DNA of 64,000 nucleotides from an uncultured Rhizobiaceae group bacterium (GCA_937958815.1 CALGMR010000012.1:62001-126000); one strand, 5' to 3'; positions 1-8,360 are shown, numbered from the stretch's first letter. Made by a program: numbers and translations. The notes: generated by a model not told the origin, from the sequence alone.

Positions 1-124
1 TTGCCACCAAAGTGGTCGTATAATTTCAACATAGATTTTATATATAAGGCAAACCATATGAAATTATATGCTTTCACGGTGATTTCGCGATTAATTGAAT
101 ATCAAAAAGACAGCCCGGCTGGCG

Positions 125-153
125 TTGACTCATTTTTGGAGCAAGCTTATACA
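125..153 (+). promoter_or_regulatory. Sigma-70-type promoter of rpmH-rnpA-yidC
   Basis: TTGACT (125-130) and TATACA (148-153) are separated by 17 bases, close to the consensus for the housekeeping sigma factor. Transcription would start near 160, leaving a long leader before rpmH at 345. The -35 overlaps a GACTC site (127-131), a possible CcrM methylation target. This is the best-matching promoter I found in the window. Confidence 0.6.
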
Positions 154-161
154 CCCGCAAA

Positions 162-181
162 GCTTCGGTCTGTGCCGAAGC
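162..181 (+). other. 5' leader hairpin upstream of rpmH
   Basis: GCTTCGG (162-168) pairs with CCGAAGC (175-181) around a 6-base loop. It sits just after the predicted start of the rpmH transcript and no clean U-tract follows. A role as a 5' stabilising stem fits better than a terminator. The role is inference; the pairing is visible. Confidence 0.4.
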
Positions 182-344
182 CTGATTCCGCTTGTCGTTT
201 GTTTACCTGCTCTTCATGAATTTGGTTGAAGGGAGGAGCGTTGGCGATAATCAGCCCAATGAATTTTCATATTCTTATGATCCCGAGTGGGGGTTGAGAA
301 TATGCTGACCGAAAGAGGACCGGTGTTTTTGCCGGATCGAGAAA

Positions 345-479
345 ATGAAACGCACATATCAGCCAAGCAAACTGGTTCGTAAACGCCGCCACGGTTTTCG
401 TTCACGCATGTCTACACCAGGTGGTCGTCGCGTGATCGCAAAACGCCGTGCACATGGCCGTAAAAAACTATCTGCATAA
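345..479 (+). CDS. rpmH: 50S ribosomal protein L34
   Basis: This 44-residue protein is the L34 subunit of the large ribosomal subunit, a small basic protein bound to 23S rRNA. It begins MKRTYQPSK and carries the family pattern of Arg/Lys-rich segments with HGFRSRM in the middle and GRKKLSA at the end. The length is exactly typical. The ATG at 345 follows a purine-rich GGATCGAGA segment. It is first in the rpmH-rnpA-yidC series conserved across bacteria, with rnpA starting 54 bases downstream. A good promoter lies at 125-153. Confidence 0.95.
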   Translation: MKRTYQPSKLVRKRRHGFRSRMSTPGGRRVIAKRRAHGRKKLSA

Positions 480-533
480 TCATTTGCGCTGTCATGCGCT
501 GATTTCATGTAGGCAGTCAGACAATCTGATGTC

Positions 534-950
534 ATGGCGCAGGTTTTGATTTCCCGATTGAAAAAGCGGGCAGATTTCCTAAACGCCCGAAATGGAGCGC
601 GTTCTCACGAGCGCGCTTTTGTTTTGCAGCTGGTTCAGCGCAAGGATGATGATCCAGAAATGCGCGTGGGTTTCACGGTGACCAAAAAGGTCGGCAATTC
701 CGTGACACGTTCCCGTATTAAAAGGCGCCTGCGAGAAGCGGTTCGCCATGCAGATTTTCCCATTGCGGCGCGTGGATGTGATGCAGTTCTTATCGCGCGT
801 ATTGAAGCACTCAATGAACCGTTTGAACGCCTTACACTTTCCGTGTCGAACGGGGTCAACCAAGCTTTGTCAAAAATCAATGCCCGTCATAGCAAGGCAA
901 ATGTTGCAAATCGTGCGGCGAAAGGGCAGAAACGCCCCGCTGATGTATAA
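534..950 (+). CDS. rnpA: Ribonuclease P protein component
   Basis: This 138-residue protein is the subunit that joins the RNase P RNA to mature the 5' ends of tRNAs. The family signature is clear around residues 55-70, where NSVTRSRIKRRLREAVR gives the basic RNR-type RNA-binding helix. An N-terminal LKKRADFLN segment matches the usual L-x-x-x-x-x-F region. The tail after residue 115 is basic and variable, making the protein slightly longer than the usual 115-125 residues. It sits between rpmH and yidC as in most bacteria. No yidD gene lies between rnpA and yidC. Confidence 0.95.
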   Translation: MAQVLISRLKKRADFLNARNGARSHERAFVLQLVQRKDDDPEMRVGFTVTKKVGNSVTRSRIKRRLREAVRHADFPIAARGCDAVLIARIEALNEPFERLTLSVSNGVNQALSKINARHSKANVANRAAKGQKRPADV

Positions 951-1004
951 TGTTTGGCAGCGTCACAGTGCTCTGCCCAGTTATTGAGAACCAGGTCTTC
1001 CTTT

Positions 1005-2789
1005 ATGGACAATCAACGTAATTTTCTTCTTGCTGCGGCTCTTTCTTTGGGCGTCGTGTTTTTGTGGCAAATATTCTTCATCAATCCACGTATTGAACGC
1101 GAACGTGCCATTGCTGAACAATCAGCTCCTGCAAATCCGAGCGCAACATCGAGTGGAGAAAATTCAGGTATTCCCAAAGCCGGTGAAACGGCAAGCAACA
1201 ACAGCGCAGCTGTTCCGGGCACTGCAACGCAACCCGAGAAAGAAGCTCCCCGCATCGCTTTGAAGTCGAAACACTTGGAAGGCACAATCAACCTGCGCGG
1301 TGCGCGCATTGATGATTTGCGCCTTACCCAGTATCGCGAAGAAATTGATGCAGGCAGTCCAAAAATTCAATTGCTGAAACCTGTTCAAGATGAAAACGCC
1401 TATTTTGCTGAATTCGGGTGGTCTCCAGATGCAAACCTTGGTGATCTCCCGGGCCCAGCAACGATTTGGTCACAAGCAGAAGGTGGAGAGCTGACACCAG
1501 CATCCCCCGTCGTGCTTCAATTTGTAAATGACAAAGGCCTGACATTCCGTCGTAAAATTGAAATCGACCAGGACTATATGTTCACCATCACGGACACGGT
1601 TGCCAATGCAACAGGTGAAGCGGTTTCCGTTAAACCATATGGACGCATAGCGCGATACGGCACGCCAAAAACCGAAGGCATTTTCGTGCTTCATGAGGGT
1701 TTGATTGGCGCTGTTGGCGATCAAGGCCTTGATGAAGTTGATTATGGGGATATTGAAGATGAAGTTGGCGGTCGCCTTGCAAAAGAACCTGCTGACAAAG
1801 GTTGGTTGGGCATCACTGACAAATATTGGGCAACGGCCCTCATTCCTGGAACTGGATTTACAGCCTCATACAATTATCTCGGGCAAAACCGTAAGTTTTA
1901 TCAAACTGACTATGTGGGCAATGAAGTTGCAGTTCCTGCTGGTGGTGAAGCCAGCATAACGAACCGCTTGTTTGCCGGTGCAAAGAAAGTGGACATTATC
2001 GACAGTTATGCTACGGATCTGAACATTCCGCTTTTTGATAAGATGATTGACTGGGGCTGGTTCTACTGGATCACCAAGCCATTGTTTATTGTCATGAACT
2101 GGGTCTTCAACCTTGTGGGCAATTTCGGCGTGGCAATTCTCATTGTCACAGTGATGTTGAAAGCTCTCTTTTTCCCACTGGCCAATAAGTCTTACAAATC
2201 TATGGCCAACATGAAAAAAGTGCAGCCAGAAATGATGGCCATCAAAGAACGTTTTGGCGACGATCGTCAGGGCCAGCAAAAAGCGATGATGGAACTCTAT
2301 AAGAAAGAGAAGATCAATCCGGTTGCGGGTTGTTGGCCGATGTTGCTGCAAATTCCTGTTTTCTTTGCACTCTACAAAGTGATTTACGTGACCATCGAGA
2401 TGCGTCATGCACCGTTCTTTGGTTGGATTCAGGATCTTTCGGCACCAGACCCAACATCGATTTTCAATCTGTTTGGCTTGCTGCCTTATGACGTCCCATT
2501 GTTCTTGATGATCGGTATTTGGCCACTGCTGATGGGCATCACGATGTTCATTCAAATGCAAATGAACCCAGCTCCACCAGATCCAACACAACAGTTGATT
2601 TTCAAATGGATGCCAGTTGTCTTCACATTCATGTTGGCCACATTCCCGGCAGGTCTTGTGATTTATTGGGCCTGGAACAACTTCTTGTCCATCCTCCAGC
2701 AAGGCACAATCATGAAGCGCCAAGGCGCCAAGATTGAATTGTGGGACAATCTGAAGAATATGTTCAGCAAGAAAAAAGACGCGGCTTAG
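1005..2789 (+). CDS. yidC: Membrane protein insertase YidC
   Basis: YidC inserts and folds inner-membrane proteins, alone or with SecYEG. The 594-residue product starts MDNQRNF, followed by one membrane helix (about residues 8-25), a large periplasmic domain (about 60-330) and the conserved C-terminal bundle from about residue 350, including KPLFIVMNWVF and NPVAGCWPMLLQIPVFFALY. It ends with the usual basic KKKDAA tail. A TTG 51 bases upstream is in frame, but the ATG at 1005 gives the canonical N-terminus. engB, which often follows yidC in rhizobia, is absent here; a DUF3095 gene follows instead. Confidence 0.95.
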   Translation: MDNQRNFLLAAALSLGVVFLWQIFFINPRIERERAIAEQSAPANPSATSSGENSGIPKAGETASNNSAAVPGTATQPEKEAPRIALKSKHLEGTINLRGARIDDLRLTQYREEIDAGSPKIQLLKPVQDENAYFAEFGWSPDANLGDLPGPATIWSQAEGGELTPASPVVLQFVNDKGLTFRRKIEIDQDYMFTITDTVANATGEAVSVKPYGRIARYGTPKTEGIFVLHEGLIGAVGDQGLDEVDYGDIEDEVGGRLAKEPADKGWLGITDKYWATALIPGTGFTASYNYLGQNRKFYQTDYVGNEVAVPAGGEASITNRLFAGAKKVDIIDSYATDLNIPLFDKMIDWGWFYWITKPLFIVMNWVFNLVGNFGVAILIVTVMLKALFFPLANKSYKSMANMKKVQPEMMAIKERFGDDRQGQQKAMMELYKKEKINPVAGCWPMLLQIPVFFALYKVIYVTIEMRHAPFFGWIQDLSAPDPTSIFNLFGLLPYDVPLFLMIGIWPLLMGITMFIQMQMNPAPPDPTQQLIFKWMPVVFTFMLATFPAGLVIYWAWNNFLSILQQGTIMKRQGAKIELWDNLKNMFSKKKDAA

Positions 2790-2801
2790 TTCACGCCGCG
2801 T
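2779..2801 (+). terminator. Possible terminator overlapping the yidC stop codon
   Basis: ACGCGGC (2779-2785) pairs perfectly with GCCGCGT (2795-2801) around a 9-base loop that contains the TAG stop. The downstream bases (TCTCAACGGTTTT) make only a loose U-rich tract, so termination may be partial. Confidence 0.4.
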
Positions 2802-2833
2802 TCTCAACGGTTTTACCAAATGAAACTTTTTCG

Positions 2834-2857
2834 GTACTTGATGCGTTAATCAGGTAC
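2834..2857. repeat. Inverted repeat upstream of the DUF3095 gene
   Basis: GTACTTGAT (2834-2842) faces ATCAGGTAC (2849-2857) across 6 bases, with one mismatch (a G-U pair in RNA). It lies 45 bases before the ATG at 2902 and could be an operator or an RNA hairpin. I know of no named regulator with this site. Confidence 0.35.
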
Positions 2858-2901
2858 ACTGCTTTGTGGTGCCTTTTAACCTAGTGTGGAAATGGATGTG
2901 A

Positions 2902-4074
2902 ATGGAGACTGCAAACACAGACCTGTTCTACGACACCATTTCAGTGCAATCCGATTTCGAAAAAATCGTTGCATCGGACAATTACGTGTCTCTGCCAGAT
3001 GATTGGTTTTTAGGTCTCGCAGACTTGGAAAACTCCACGAGATTGATCGAAGAAGGTAAATATAAAACGGTCAACACTGTTGGCGCTGCAATCATATCCG
3101 CCCAGATTAACACATATGCGCAAGAACGATTTCCATTTGTTTTTGGGGGAGATGGGGCAACTTTCGCGATGCCACCTTCAGCCCGCGCGCAAGCTGAAAA
3201 AGCATTGGATGCGGTCAGACGTTGGACTTTAAATGAATTCGGCTTGGTGTTGCGTACGGCGACATTTTCAATGTCCGACATTCGCCAGGCTGGCTTTGAC
3301 GTTGGAGTGGCGCGCCATGAAGCTTCCGCTTCTGTAGACTATGCCATGTTCGCCGGTGGTGGCGTGAGCTGGGCCGAAAACGAGATGAAGCAAGGCAAGG
3401 GTCACGTTGCTCAATTGGACCAAGACAATTTACCGGATCTGACAGGCCTTTCTTGCCGTTGGACGCCGATCACTTCGCAAAAAGGGTCTGTACTTTCCGT
3501 TGTGGTGGCACCGCGGGCAGATGCAGACAGGAATGAAGTGGAAAAAGTGTTTGGTCATGTGGTGGCACTTGCATCCCAACTTGATCGAGGCGGCCATCCC
3601 GCCATGGCCAGCGGTCCCACCTTCAACTGGCCCCCTGCTGGATTGGAGCTAGAAGCCCGGGCAGGCGATGCTTCCATTCCCCTTTGGCGACGCAAAATGA
3701 TGTTGTATTTAGAAACCTTTATTGCGTTGATCTTCTTCAAAACAAGTCTCAAAGTCGGCGGGTTTGATCCTGTTCACTACACAAAAACCTCCGGTGCCAA
3801 TGCTGACTTTCGAAAGTTCGAAGATGCTCTGATGATGACAATCGATTGCGATGCGAAGACCCAAAAAGCCCTATCTGAATTGTTGGCTGATGCGGAGAAA
3901 AAAGAAATTATTCGATATGGCATTGTGGAACAAAACGAAGCGTTGATGACCTGTATTGTGCCTTCAGTCATGAGTGACGATCATATGCATTTCATCGACG
4001 GAGCATCAGGCGGATATGCCACGGCAGCAGCACGTATTAAACAATTGAGAGCACAGACAATACGACCCACATAA
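2902..4074 (+). CDS. DUF3095 family protein with cyclase-like motifs
   Basis: This 390-residue protein matches what I know of the DUF3095 family, which has no established function. The N-terminal half resembles a class III nucleotide cyclase: an Asp in LADLENSTRL (D41) and a GGDG turn (residues 82-85, D84) are spaced like the two metal-binding aspartates of those enzymes. The C-terminal half has the family segment FRKFEDALMMTIDC and a His-containing stretch near residue 365. There is no signal peptide or clear membrane helix. It stands alone between yidC and ahcY, with an inverted repeat upstream (2834-2857). Cyclase activity is inference from the fold; the family name is moderately sure. Confidence 0.75.
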   Translation: METANTDLFYDTISVQSDFEKIVASDNYVSLPDDWFLGLADLENSTRLIEEGKYKTVNTVGAAIISAQINTYAQERFPFVFGGDGATFAMPPSARAQAEKALDAVRRWTLNEFGLVLRTATFSMSDIRQAGFDVGVARHEASASVDYAMFAGGGVSWAENEMKQGKGHVAQLDQDNLPDLTGLSCRWTPITSQKGSVLSVVVAPRADADRNEVEKVFGHVVALASQLDRGGHPAMASGPTFNWPPAGLELEARAGDASIPLWRRKMMLYLETFIALIFFKTSLKVGGFDPVHYTKTSGANADFRKFEDALMMTIDCDAKTQKALSELLADAEKKEIIRYGIVEQNEALMTCIVPSVMSDDHMHFIDGASGGYATAAARIKQLRAQTIRPT

Positions 4075-4089
4075 ACATATCTTTATGTG
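4068..4089 (+). terminator. AT-rich hairpin at the end of the DUF3095 gene
   Basis: CACATAAA (4068-4075) pairs with TTTATGTG (4082-4089) around a 6-base loop and covers the TAA stop. No run of T follows, so this is at best a weak terminator or an mRNA 3'-end stabiliser. Confidence 0.3.
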
Positions 4090-4090
4090 A

Positions 4091-4119
4091 TTGCTTCAAC
4101 TGTCACATTCTGATAATCA
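4091..4119 (+). promoter_or_regulatory. Candidate ahcY promoter
   Basis: TTGCTT (4091-4096) lies 17 bases before TAATCA (4114-4119), or 15 bases before the better hexamer GATAAT (4112-4117). The match is modest. It lies 65-95 bases before the ahcY start, a sensible distance. Confidence 0.3.
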
Positions 4120-4170
4120 GACCCCAATTCTGCAAACCCATGCAACAATTATCCCTGAAAACTATCCATT

Positions 4171-4176
4171 GAAGGA
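4171..4176 (+). promoter_or_regulatory. Ribosome-binding site that decides the ahcY start
   Basis: GAAGGA (4171-4176) ends 8 bases before the ATG at 4185. It overlaps the in-frame ATG at 4176, which therefore cannot be the start. Confidence 0.6.
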
Positions 4177-4184
4177 TGCCTCCC

Positions 4185-5576
4185 ATGGCTGAAAACGATT
4201 ATATCGTCAAAGACATCGCCCTTGCTGAATTTGGTCGCAAGGAGCTTGATATTGCTGAAACAGAAATGCCAGGACTTATGTCCTTGCGCGAAGAGTTTGG
4301 TGAAAGCAAACCTTTAAAGGGCGCTCGTATTGTCGGCTCCTTGCATATGACAATCCAAACTGCAGTGTTGATTGAAACATTGACTGCATTGGGCGCAGAT
4401 GTTCGCTGGGCGTCTTGCAACATTTATTCAACACAAGATCATGCTGCGGCAGCAATTGCGGCTGCTGGCGTTCCAGTTTTCGCGATAAAAGGCCAGTCTT
4501 TGGAAGAGCATTGGGATTACCTCGATAAATCTTTCATGTTCCCAGAGGGCGCAAACCTGATTCTGGATGATGGCGGCGATGCAACGCTTTATGTTTTGCT
4601 TGGTGCACGCGCTGAAGCTGGCGAAGAAATTCTTGCAGTTCCGTCTTCTGAAGAAGAAGAAGTGATCAAGGCGCAGATCGCCAAACGCATGGCAGAAAGC
4701 CCAGGCTGGTTCACGAAAACCCGTGACGCAATCAAAGGTGTTTCAGAAGAAACAACAACTGGTGTTCACCGCCTTTACGAATTGCACAAGCAGGGTCAGT
4801 TGCCATTCCCAGCAATCAACGTGAATGACTCCGTGACCAAATCTAAATTTGACAACAAATACGGTTGTAAAGAATCTTTGGTCGACGGCATTCGCCGCGC
4901 AACAGACACAATGATGGCAGGTAAAACAGCCGTTGTTTGTGGTTATGGCGATGTGGGCAAAGGCTCAGCTGCTTCACTTCAAGGCGCTGGCGCTCGTGTC
5001 AAAGTCACAGAAATCGATCCAATTTGTGCGCTGCAAGCGGCGATGGATGGTTTTGAGGTGACGACACTTGAAAACGCTGTGAAAGACGCAGACATCTTCA
5101 TCACAACAACAGGCAACAAAGATATCATTCGCATTGAACATATGCGCGAGATGAAAGATATGGCGATCGTTGGCAATATCGGTCACTTCGACAATGAAAT
5201 TCAGGTGGCAAACTTGCGCAACTTGAAGATGACAAACATCAAAGACCAAGTTGATATGTATGAAATGCCAAATGGCAATCGTATGATTCTTCTGTCTCAA
5301 GGTCGTTTGTTGAATCTCGGCAACGCCACAGGTCACCCGTCGTTCGTCATGTCTGCATCTTTCACCAACCAAGTGTTGGCACAAATTGAGCTTTGGACAA
5401 AAGGCGATGAATATAAAAATGAAGTCTATATTCTTCCAAAGCATCTAGATGAAAAGGTGGCGCGTTTGCACCTTGAAAAAATCGGCGTGAAGTTGACTGA
5501 ATTGTCAAAAGATCAGGCTGATTACATCGGTGTGGAGGCTGAAGGTCCATACAAGCCTGAACATTACCGCTACTAA
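4185..5576 (+). CDS. ahcY: Adenosylhomocysteinase
   Basis: AhcY hydrolyses S-adenosylhomocysteine to adenosine and homocysteine in the cytoplasm, relieving methyltransferase inhibition and feeding methionine regeneration. The 463-residue length is typical. The NAD-binding loop [12 protein letters not shown] (near residue 245), the [11 protein letters not shown] segment near the N-terminus and the C-terminal PYKPEHYRY, which contributes to the neighbouring subunit's cofactor site, are all present. A GAAGGA ribosome-binding site supports the ATG at 4185 rather than the one at 4176. A strong terminator follows. Linkage to divL is conserved in rhizobia. I saw no SAH riboswitch-like structure upstream. 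Confidence 0.96.
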   Translation: MAENDYIVKDIALAEFGRKELDIAETEMPGLMSLREEFGESKPLKGARIVGSLHMTIQTAVLIETLTALGADVRWASCNIYSTQDHAAAAIAAAGVPVFAIKGQSLEEHWDYLDKSFMFPEGANLILDDGGDATLYVLLGARAEAGEEILAVPSSEEEEVIKAQIAKRMAESPGWFTKTRDAIKGVSEETTTGVHRLYELHKQGQLPFPAINVNDSVTKSKFDNKYGCKESLVDGIRRATDTMMAGKTAVVCGYGDVGKGSAASLQGAGARVKVTEIDPICALQAAMDGFEVTTLENAVKDADIFITTTGNKDIIRIEHMREMKDMAIVGNIGHFDNEIQVANLRNLKMTNIKDQVDMYEMPNGNRMILLSQGRLLNLGNATGHPSFVMSASFTNQVLAQIELWTKGDEYKNEVYILPKHLDEKVARLHLEKIGVKLTELSKDQADYIGVEAEGPYKPEHYRY

Positions 5577-5620
5577 ACCTTAAAAATGGGGAATTATCCT
5601 CGTTTAGAGATTGAAAATAC

Positions 5621-5660
5621 AACGGCCACGCAGTTCTTCTTGGATCGCGTGGCCGTTTTG
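5621..5660 (+). terminator. Rho-independent terminator after ahcY
   Basis: An 11-bp perfect stem (AACGGCCACGC at 5621-5631 with GCGTGGCCGTT at 5647-5657) with a 15-base loop runs into TTTT. It separates ahcY transcription from divL. Confidence 0.8.
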
Positions 5661-5741
5661 ATTCTGGCGCTGTGGATTCAGGGTTGGGAATGTAAAACAC
5701 ACTCGCGCCGCGACTCTCACTAGGTTAAGTTAAGGCGAATC
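5660..5741. promoter_or_regulatory. Cluster of four GANTC (CcrM) sites upstream of divL
   Basis: GATTC (5660-5664), GATTC (5675-5679), GACTC (5712-5716) and GAATC (5737-5741) fall within 82 bases, where about 0.3 would be expected by chance. GANTC is the target of the cell-cycle methyltransferase CcrM in alphaproteobacteria. Paired TTAA words (5725-5728, 5730-5733) also occur, but not the TTAA-N7-TTAA arrangement of a full CtrA box. The region lies between the ahcY terminator and divL, where the divL promoter should be. Confidence 0.5.
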
Positions 5742-5827
5742 GCTTGCATTGTGTTGGATGTTGAGTGAATTGCAGTGTTGCAAAAGGCCACTTGTTCTGC
5801 GTCAGGCCAAAAGAACGGGTCGAGATA

Positions 5828-8350
5828 ATGATGGCAATGCGGCACACCGCACGATTTTTGACGCCTGTGATGGCGCTCGTGCTTTTGCCACATCGAGCAT
5901 TTGCCCAAGACAGTGCCGCATCTTCCGAACAACTGATCGGCTTCGTTCCCAAATTAGAGATTGCCAACAGCTGGATCATGCTTATTGTGTTTACGGGGGC
6001 TTTTGCTTTTGCAATGTGGTCAGCCACCTGGTTGATTCGGGAGCGAAGAAAGTTAGACGAGACCAATCGTCTTCAAGCCTTGGATATTGCTGATCTCAAA
6101 GCACGTCATGAACGTGCGCAAGCTCTGCTGAATGTGCCCGACCAACGGGTTGTTGTGTGGGCCAGCCGTGAAGAAGCGCCATTGTGCCGTGGCACGCTTC
6201 CAAAACAAACTGGCGCACCAGAAGATGAGACAGCCTTTATCGCCTTTGGAAATTGGATGTCGCCAGCTGCAGCTCAGAGTTTCGAAAAAGCTGTCGATCG
6301 GTTGCGCGACAGTGCAGAAGCTTTCGATCTGACAGTGGAAAGTATAAACGGTTCGATCATAGAAGCTCAAGGGCGTGCGTCAGGCAGCCATGCCTTTGTA
6401 AGGTTTATCAGCCTTTCAGGCGACAGGGCAGCCTTAGCGGCCTTAGAGGCCCAACACACCAAATTGCTTCAAACCACCGACACGATGAAATCACTGTTGG
6501 AAGCAGTTCCCTTCCCGGTTTGGCTGAAGGATGAAAGTGGCAATCTGAGTTGGGCGAACAACAGTTATGTGGAGGCGGTGGAAACAGACACGCTTGATGA
6601 GGTTCTGGAAAACAAAGTGGAGCTTCTTGACGCCAGTGAGCGTCTGTTGCTGGCCAAGAAACATGGCGAGGCAGACGTTAAAGATGCTCCAAGCCAAATT
6701 CGATTGCGCATGCCTGCCACCATTTCCGGCGACCGCCGAACCATGGATGTGAGTGAAGTCGCTTATGCCAGCGGCTCAGCCGGTCTCGCCGTTGATATGA
6801 GCGAAGTGGAAGAGGCTCAGGGTAATTTGCGCCGCACGTTGGAAAGCCATGCTCAAACGATGGATCAACTGGCGTCGGCTGTTGCCATTTTTGATGAACA
6901 AAAACATCTCATCTTCCGCAATGAAGCTTTTAACGCGTTGTGGGAACTGGATCAAAAGGTATTAGATCAGCAACCTGAAAATGGCGCTTTGTTTGACATG
7001 ATGCGCTCTGAGGGAAAAGTTGCTGAACAACCAGACTGGAAAAAGTGGCGCAACAGCCTTCTTGAAATTTATGAATCAACTCAACCCCAGGAGCATTGGT
7101 GGCATCTGCCTGATGGGCGCACCCTGCGCGTGATCGCCAGTCCACACAAACAAGGTGGTGTAACCTGGGTGTTTGAAAACATCACCAAGCAGCTGGAGAT
7201 GGAAAGCCGATATATTGCGTTGACCCAAGTGCAAGGAGAAACTCTTGACCATCTTGTGGAATCAATCGCTGTGTTTTCCTCTGATGGCCGTATGAAACTG
7301 TCCAACCCGTCTTTCCAAAAGCTCTGGGAACTGAATGACGAGCAGGTGGCTGCTGAAACGCCTATCGGCGACATCGCTAAACTTTGCAAGAAGATGATGG
7401 ATGTTCCAAAAATTTGGGATGACTTGGTAACAGGCATCACAGGTGTTTCGGAATCACGCAAGTCAATGAATGGCCGCATTGTTCTCACAACAGGCGCAAC
7501 TATTGACTACGCTCTCGTGCCTTTGCCCCATGGGCAAACCATGTTGAGTTTTGCCGATGTCACTGCAAGTGTAAATTTTGAACATACGCTGCAAGAACGC
7601 AATGAAGCCTTGGAAGCTGCAGAGCGATTGAAGAACGAATTCATCGAACATGTCTCTTATGAATTCAGAGCACCTCTCACCAACATTAAGGGTTTTGCGG
7701 AAGTTCTGGAACAAAATGCATTTGGTGAGTTGAATGAAAAGCAGGCCGAGTATATTGGGCATATTTCTACGTCATCCAACGTGCTTCACAGCTTGGTTGA
7801 CAATCTTCTTGATCTGGCAACAGTCGATGCCGGAATCATGGAATTGGATCTAAAGTCACTTGATCTGCTAGATGTTATGAACACTGCAGGCCGCAGCGTG
7901 ACCGATAAAATGAAAGAACACGGCGTCAAACTTATTCTGCGTCACGACAAGTCTGTAGGTTCAAAAGGCAAGTTCATCGGTGATGAAACGCGCGTCCAGC
8001 AAATTCTGTACAATCTCTTGAACAATGCAATTTCATTCTCACCGGAAAAGGGGTCTGTGATTCTTGAGGGCCTCGTGGAATCTGATGATATCATCATGAA
8101 AGTACAGGATGCAGGTCCAGGCATTCCAAAAGAAGAACGCAGTCGAGTGTTTGAGCGTTTCAGTTCAAAGGCTAAAGGGGCTGGTCGAGGTGGCGCTGGA
8201 TTGGGTTTGTCTATTGCCAAGTCTCTTGTTGAGCTTCACGGGGGAAGCATTTCCATTGCGGAAGATGTGAAAGAGGGCACGTGTTTCGTCTGCCGTTTTC
8301 CAAAAAACCCAATTGCAGAAACAACTCCAACTGCCCAAGCGGCTGAATAG
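5828..8350 (+). CDS. divL: DivL-type cell-cycle pseudo-kinase (Tyr in the H-box)
   Basis: This 840-residue sensor-kinase homologue has two hydrophobic N-terminal segments (about 5-26 and 49-70), three PAS-like regions (starting near residues 220, 345 and 465), a dimerisation/H-box domain and an ATPase domain (N-box QQILYNLLNNA, then DAGPGIP and GAGLGLSIAK). The residue at the phosphoacceptor position is tyrosine (HVSYEFRAPL, Y611, bases 7658-7660). That is the hallmark of DivL, which in Caulobacter controls CckA and so CtrA. The ATG at 5828 is preferred; an in-frame GTG at 5765 and ATGs at 5831 and 5837 are alternatives. Four GANTC sites lie upstream. The tsaE/amgK gene follows within 11 bases. 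Confidence 0.88.
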   Translation: MMAMRHTARFLTPVMALVLLPHRAFAQDSAASSEQLIGFVPKLEIANSWIMLIVFTGAFAFAMWSATWLIRERRKLDETNRLQALDIADLKARHERAQALLNVPDQRVVVWASREEAPLCRGTLPKQTGAPEDETAFIAFGNWMSPAAAQSFEKAVDRLRDSAEAFDLTVESINGSIIEAQGRASGSHAFVRFISLSGDRAALAALEAQHTKLLQTTDTMKSLLEAVPFPVWLKDESGNLSWANNSYVEAVETDTLDEVLENKVELLDASERLLLAKKHGEADVKDAPSQIRLRMPATISGDRRTMDVSEVAYASGSAGLAVDMSEVEEAQGNLRRTLESHAQTMDQLASAVAIFDEQKHLIFRNEAFNALWELDQKVLDQQPENGALFDMMRSEGKVAEQPDWKKWRNSLLEIYESTQPQEHWWHLPDGRTLRVIASPHKQGGVTWVFENITKQLEMESRYIALTQVQGETLDHLVESIAVFSSDGRMKLSNPSFQKLWELNDEQVAAETPIGDIAKLCKKMMDVPKIWDDLVTGITGVSESRKSMNGRIVLTTGATIDYALVPLPHGQTMLSFADVTASVNFEHTLQERNEALEAAERLKNEFIEHVSYEFRAPLTNIKGFAEVLEQNAFGELNEKQAEYIGHISTSSNVLHSLVDNLLDLATVDAGIMELDLKSLDLLDVMNTAGRSVTDKMKEHGVKLILRHDKSVGSKGKFIGDETRVQQILYNLLNNAISFSPEKGSVILEGLVESDDIIMKVQDAGPGIPKEERSRVFERFSSKAKGAGRGGAGLGLSIAKSLVELHGGSISIAEDVKEGTCFVCRFPKNPIAETTPTAQAAE

Positions 8351-8360
8351 AGTTTTGGAC

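Larger units (their letters stand above)
1..344. other. Gene-free leader region upstream of rpmH
   Basis: I find no convincing gene here. A 72-codon open frame from position 1 resembles no protein I know and lacks a ribosome-binding site. The region holds a good promoter (125-153), a short hairpin at the presumed 5' end of the transcript (162-181) and a leader of about 185 bases before rpmH. A TATAAT hexamer at 19-24 has no -35 at proper spacing inside the window. GANTC methylation sites lie at 127-131 and 184-188. Confidence 0.6.

Noticed and set aside
19..24. TATAAT near the left edge as the rpmH promoter
   Set aside because: Its -35 would lie outside the window or at 12-base spacing. The 125-153 promoter is better placed.
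1..219. A 72-codon open frame at the left edge
   Set aside because: It has no recognisable family, no ribosome-binding site and overlaps the rpmH promoter and hairpin.
1866..2819. A 317-codon open frame antisense to yidC
   Set aside because: It mirrors the yidC coding frame, has low-complexity His/Gln-rich content typical of antisense frames, and matches no family. Similar long antisense frames in ahcY (4974-5444) and argB (17908-18492) were rejected for the same reason.
4075..4184. SAH riboswitch upstream of ahcY
   Set aside because: The gap is only 110 bases, and I could not find the expected paired elements.
5725..5733. Possible CtrA-binding site (two TTAA words) upstream of divL
   Set aside because: The two words are one base apart, not the seven of the CtrA box. 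A similar pair at 46753-46762 has a 2-base spacing.
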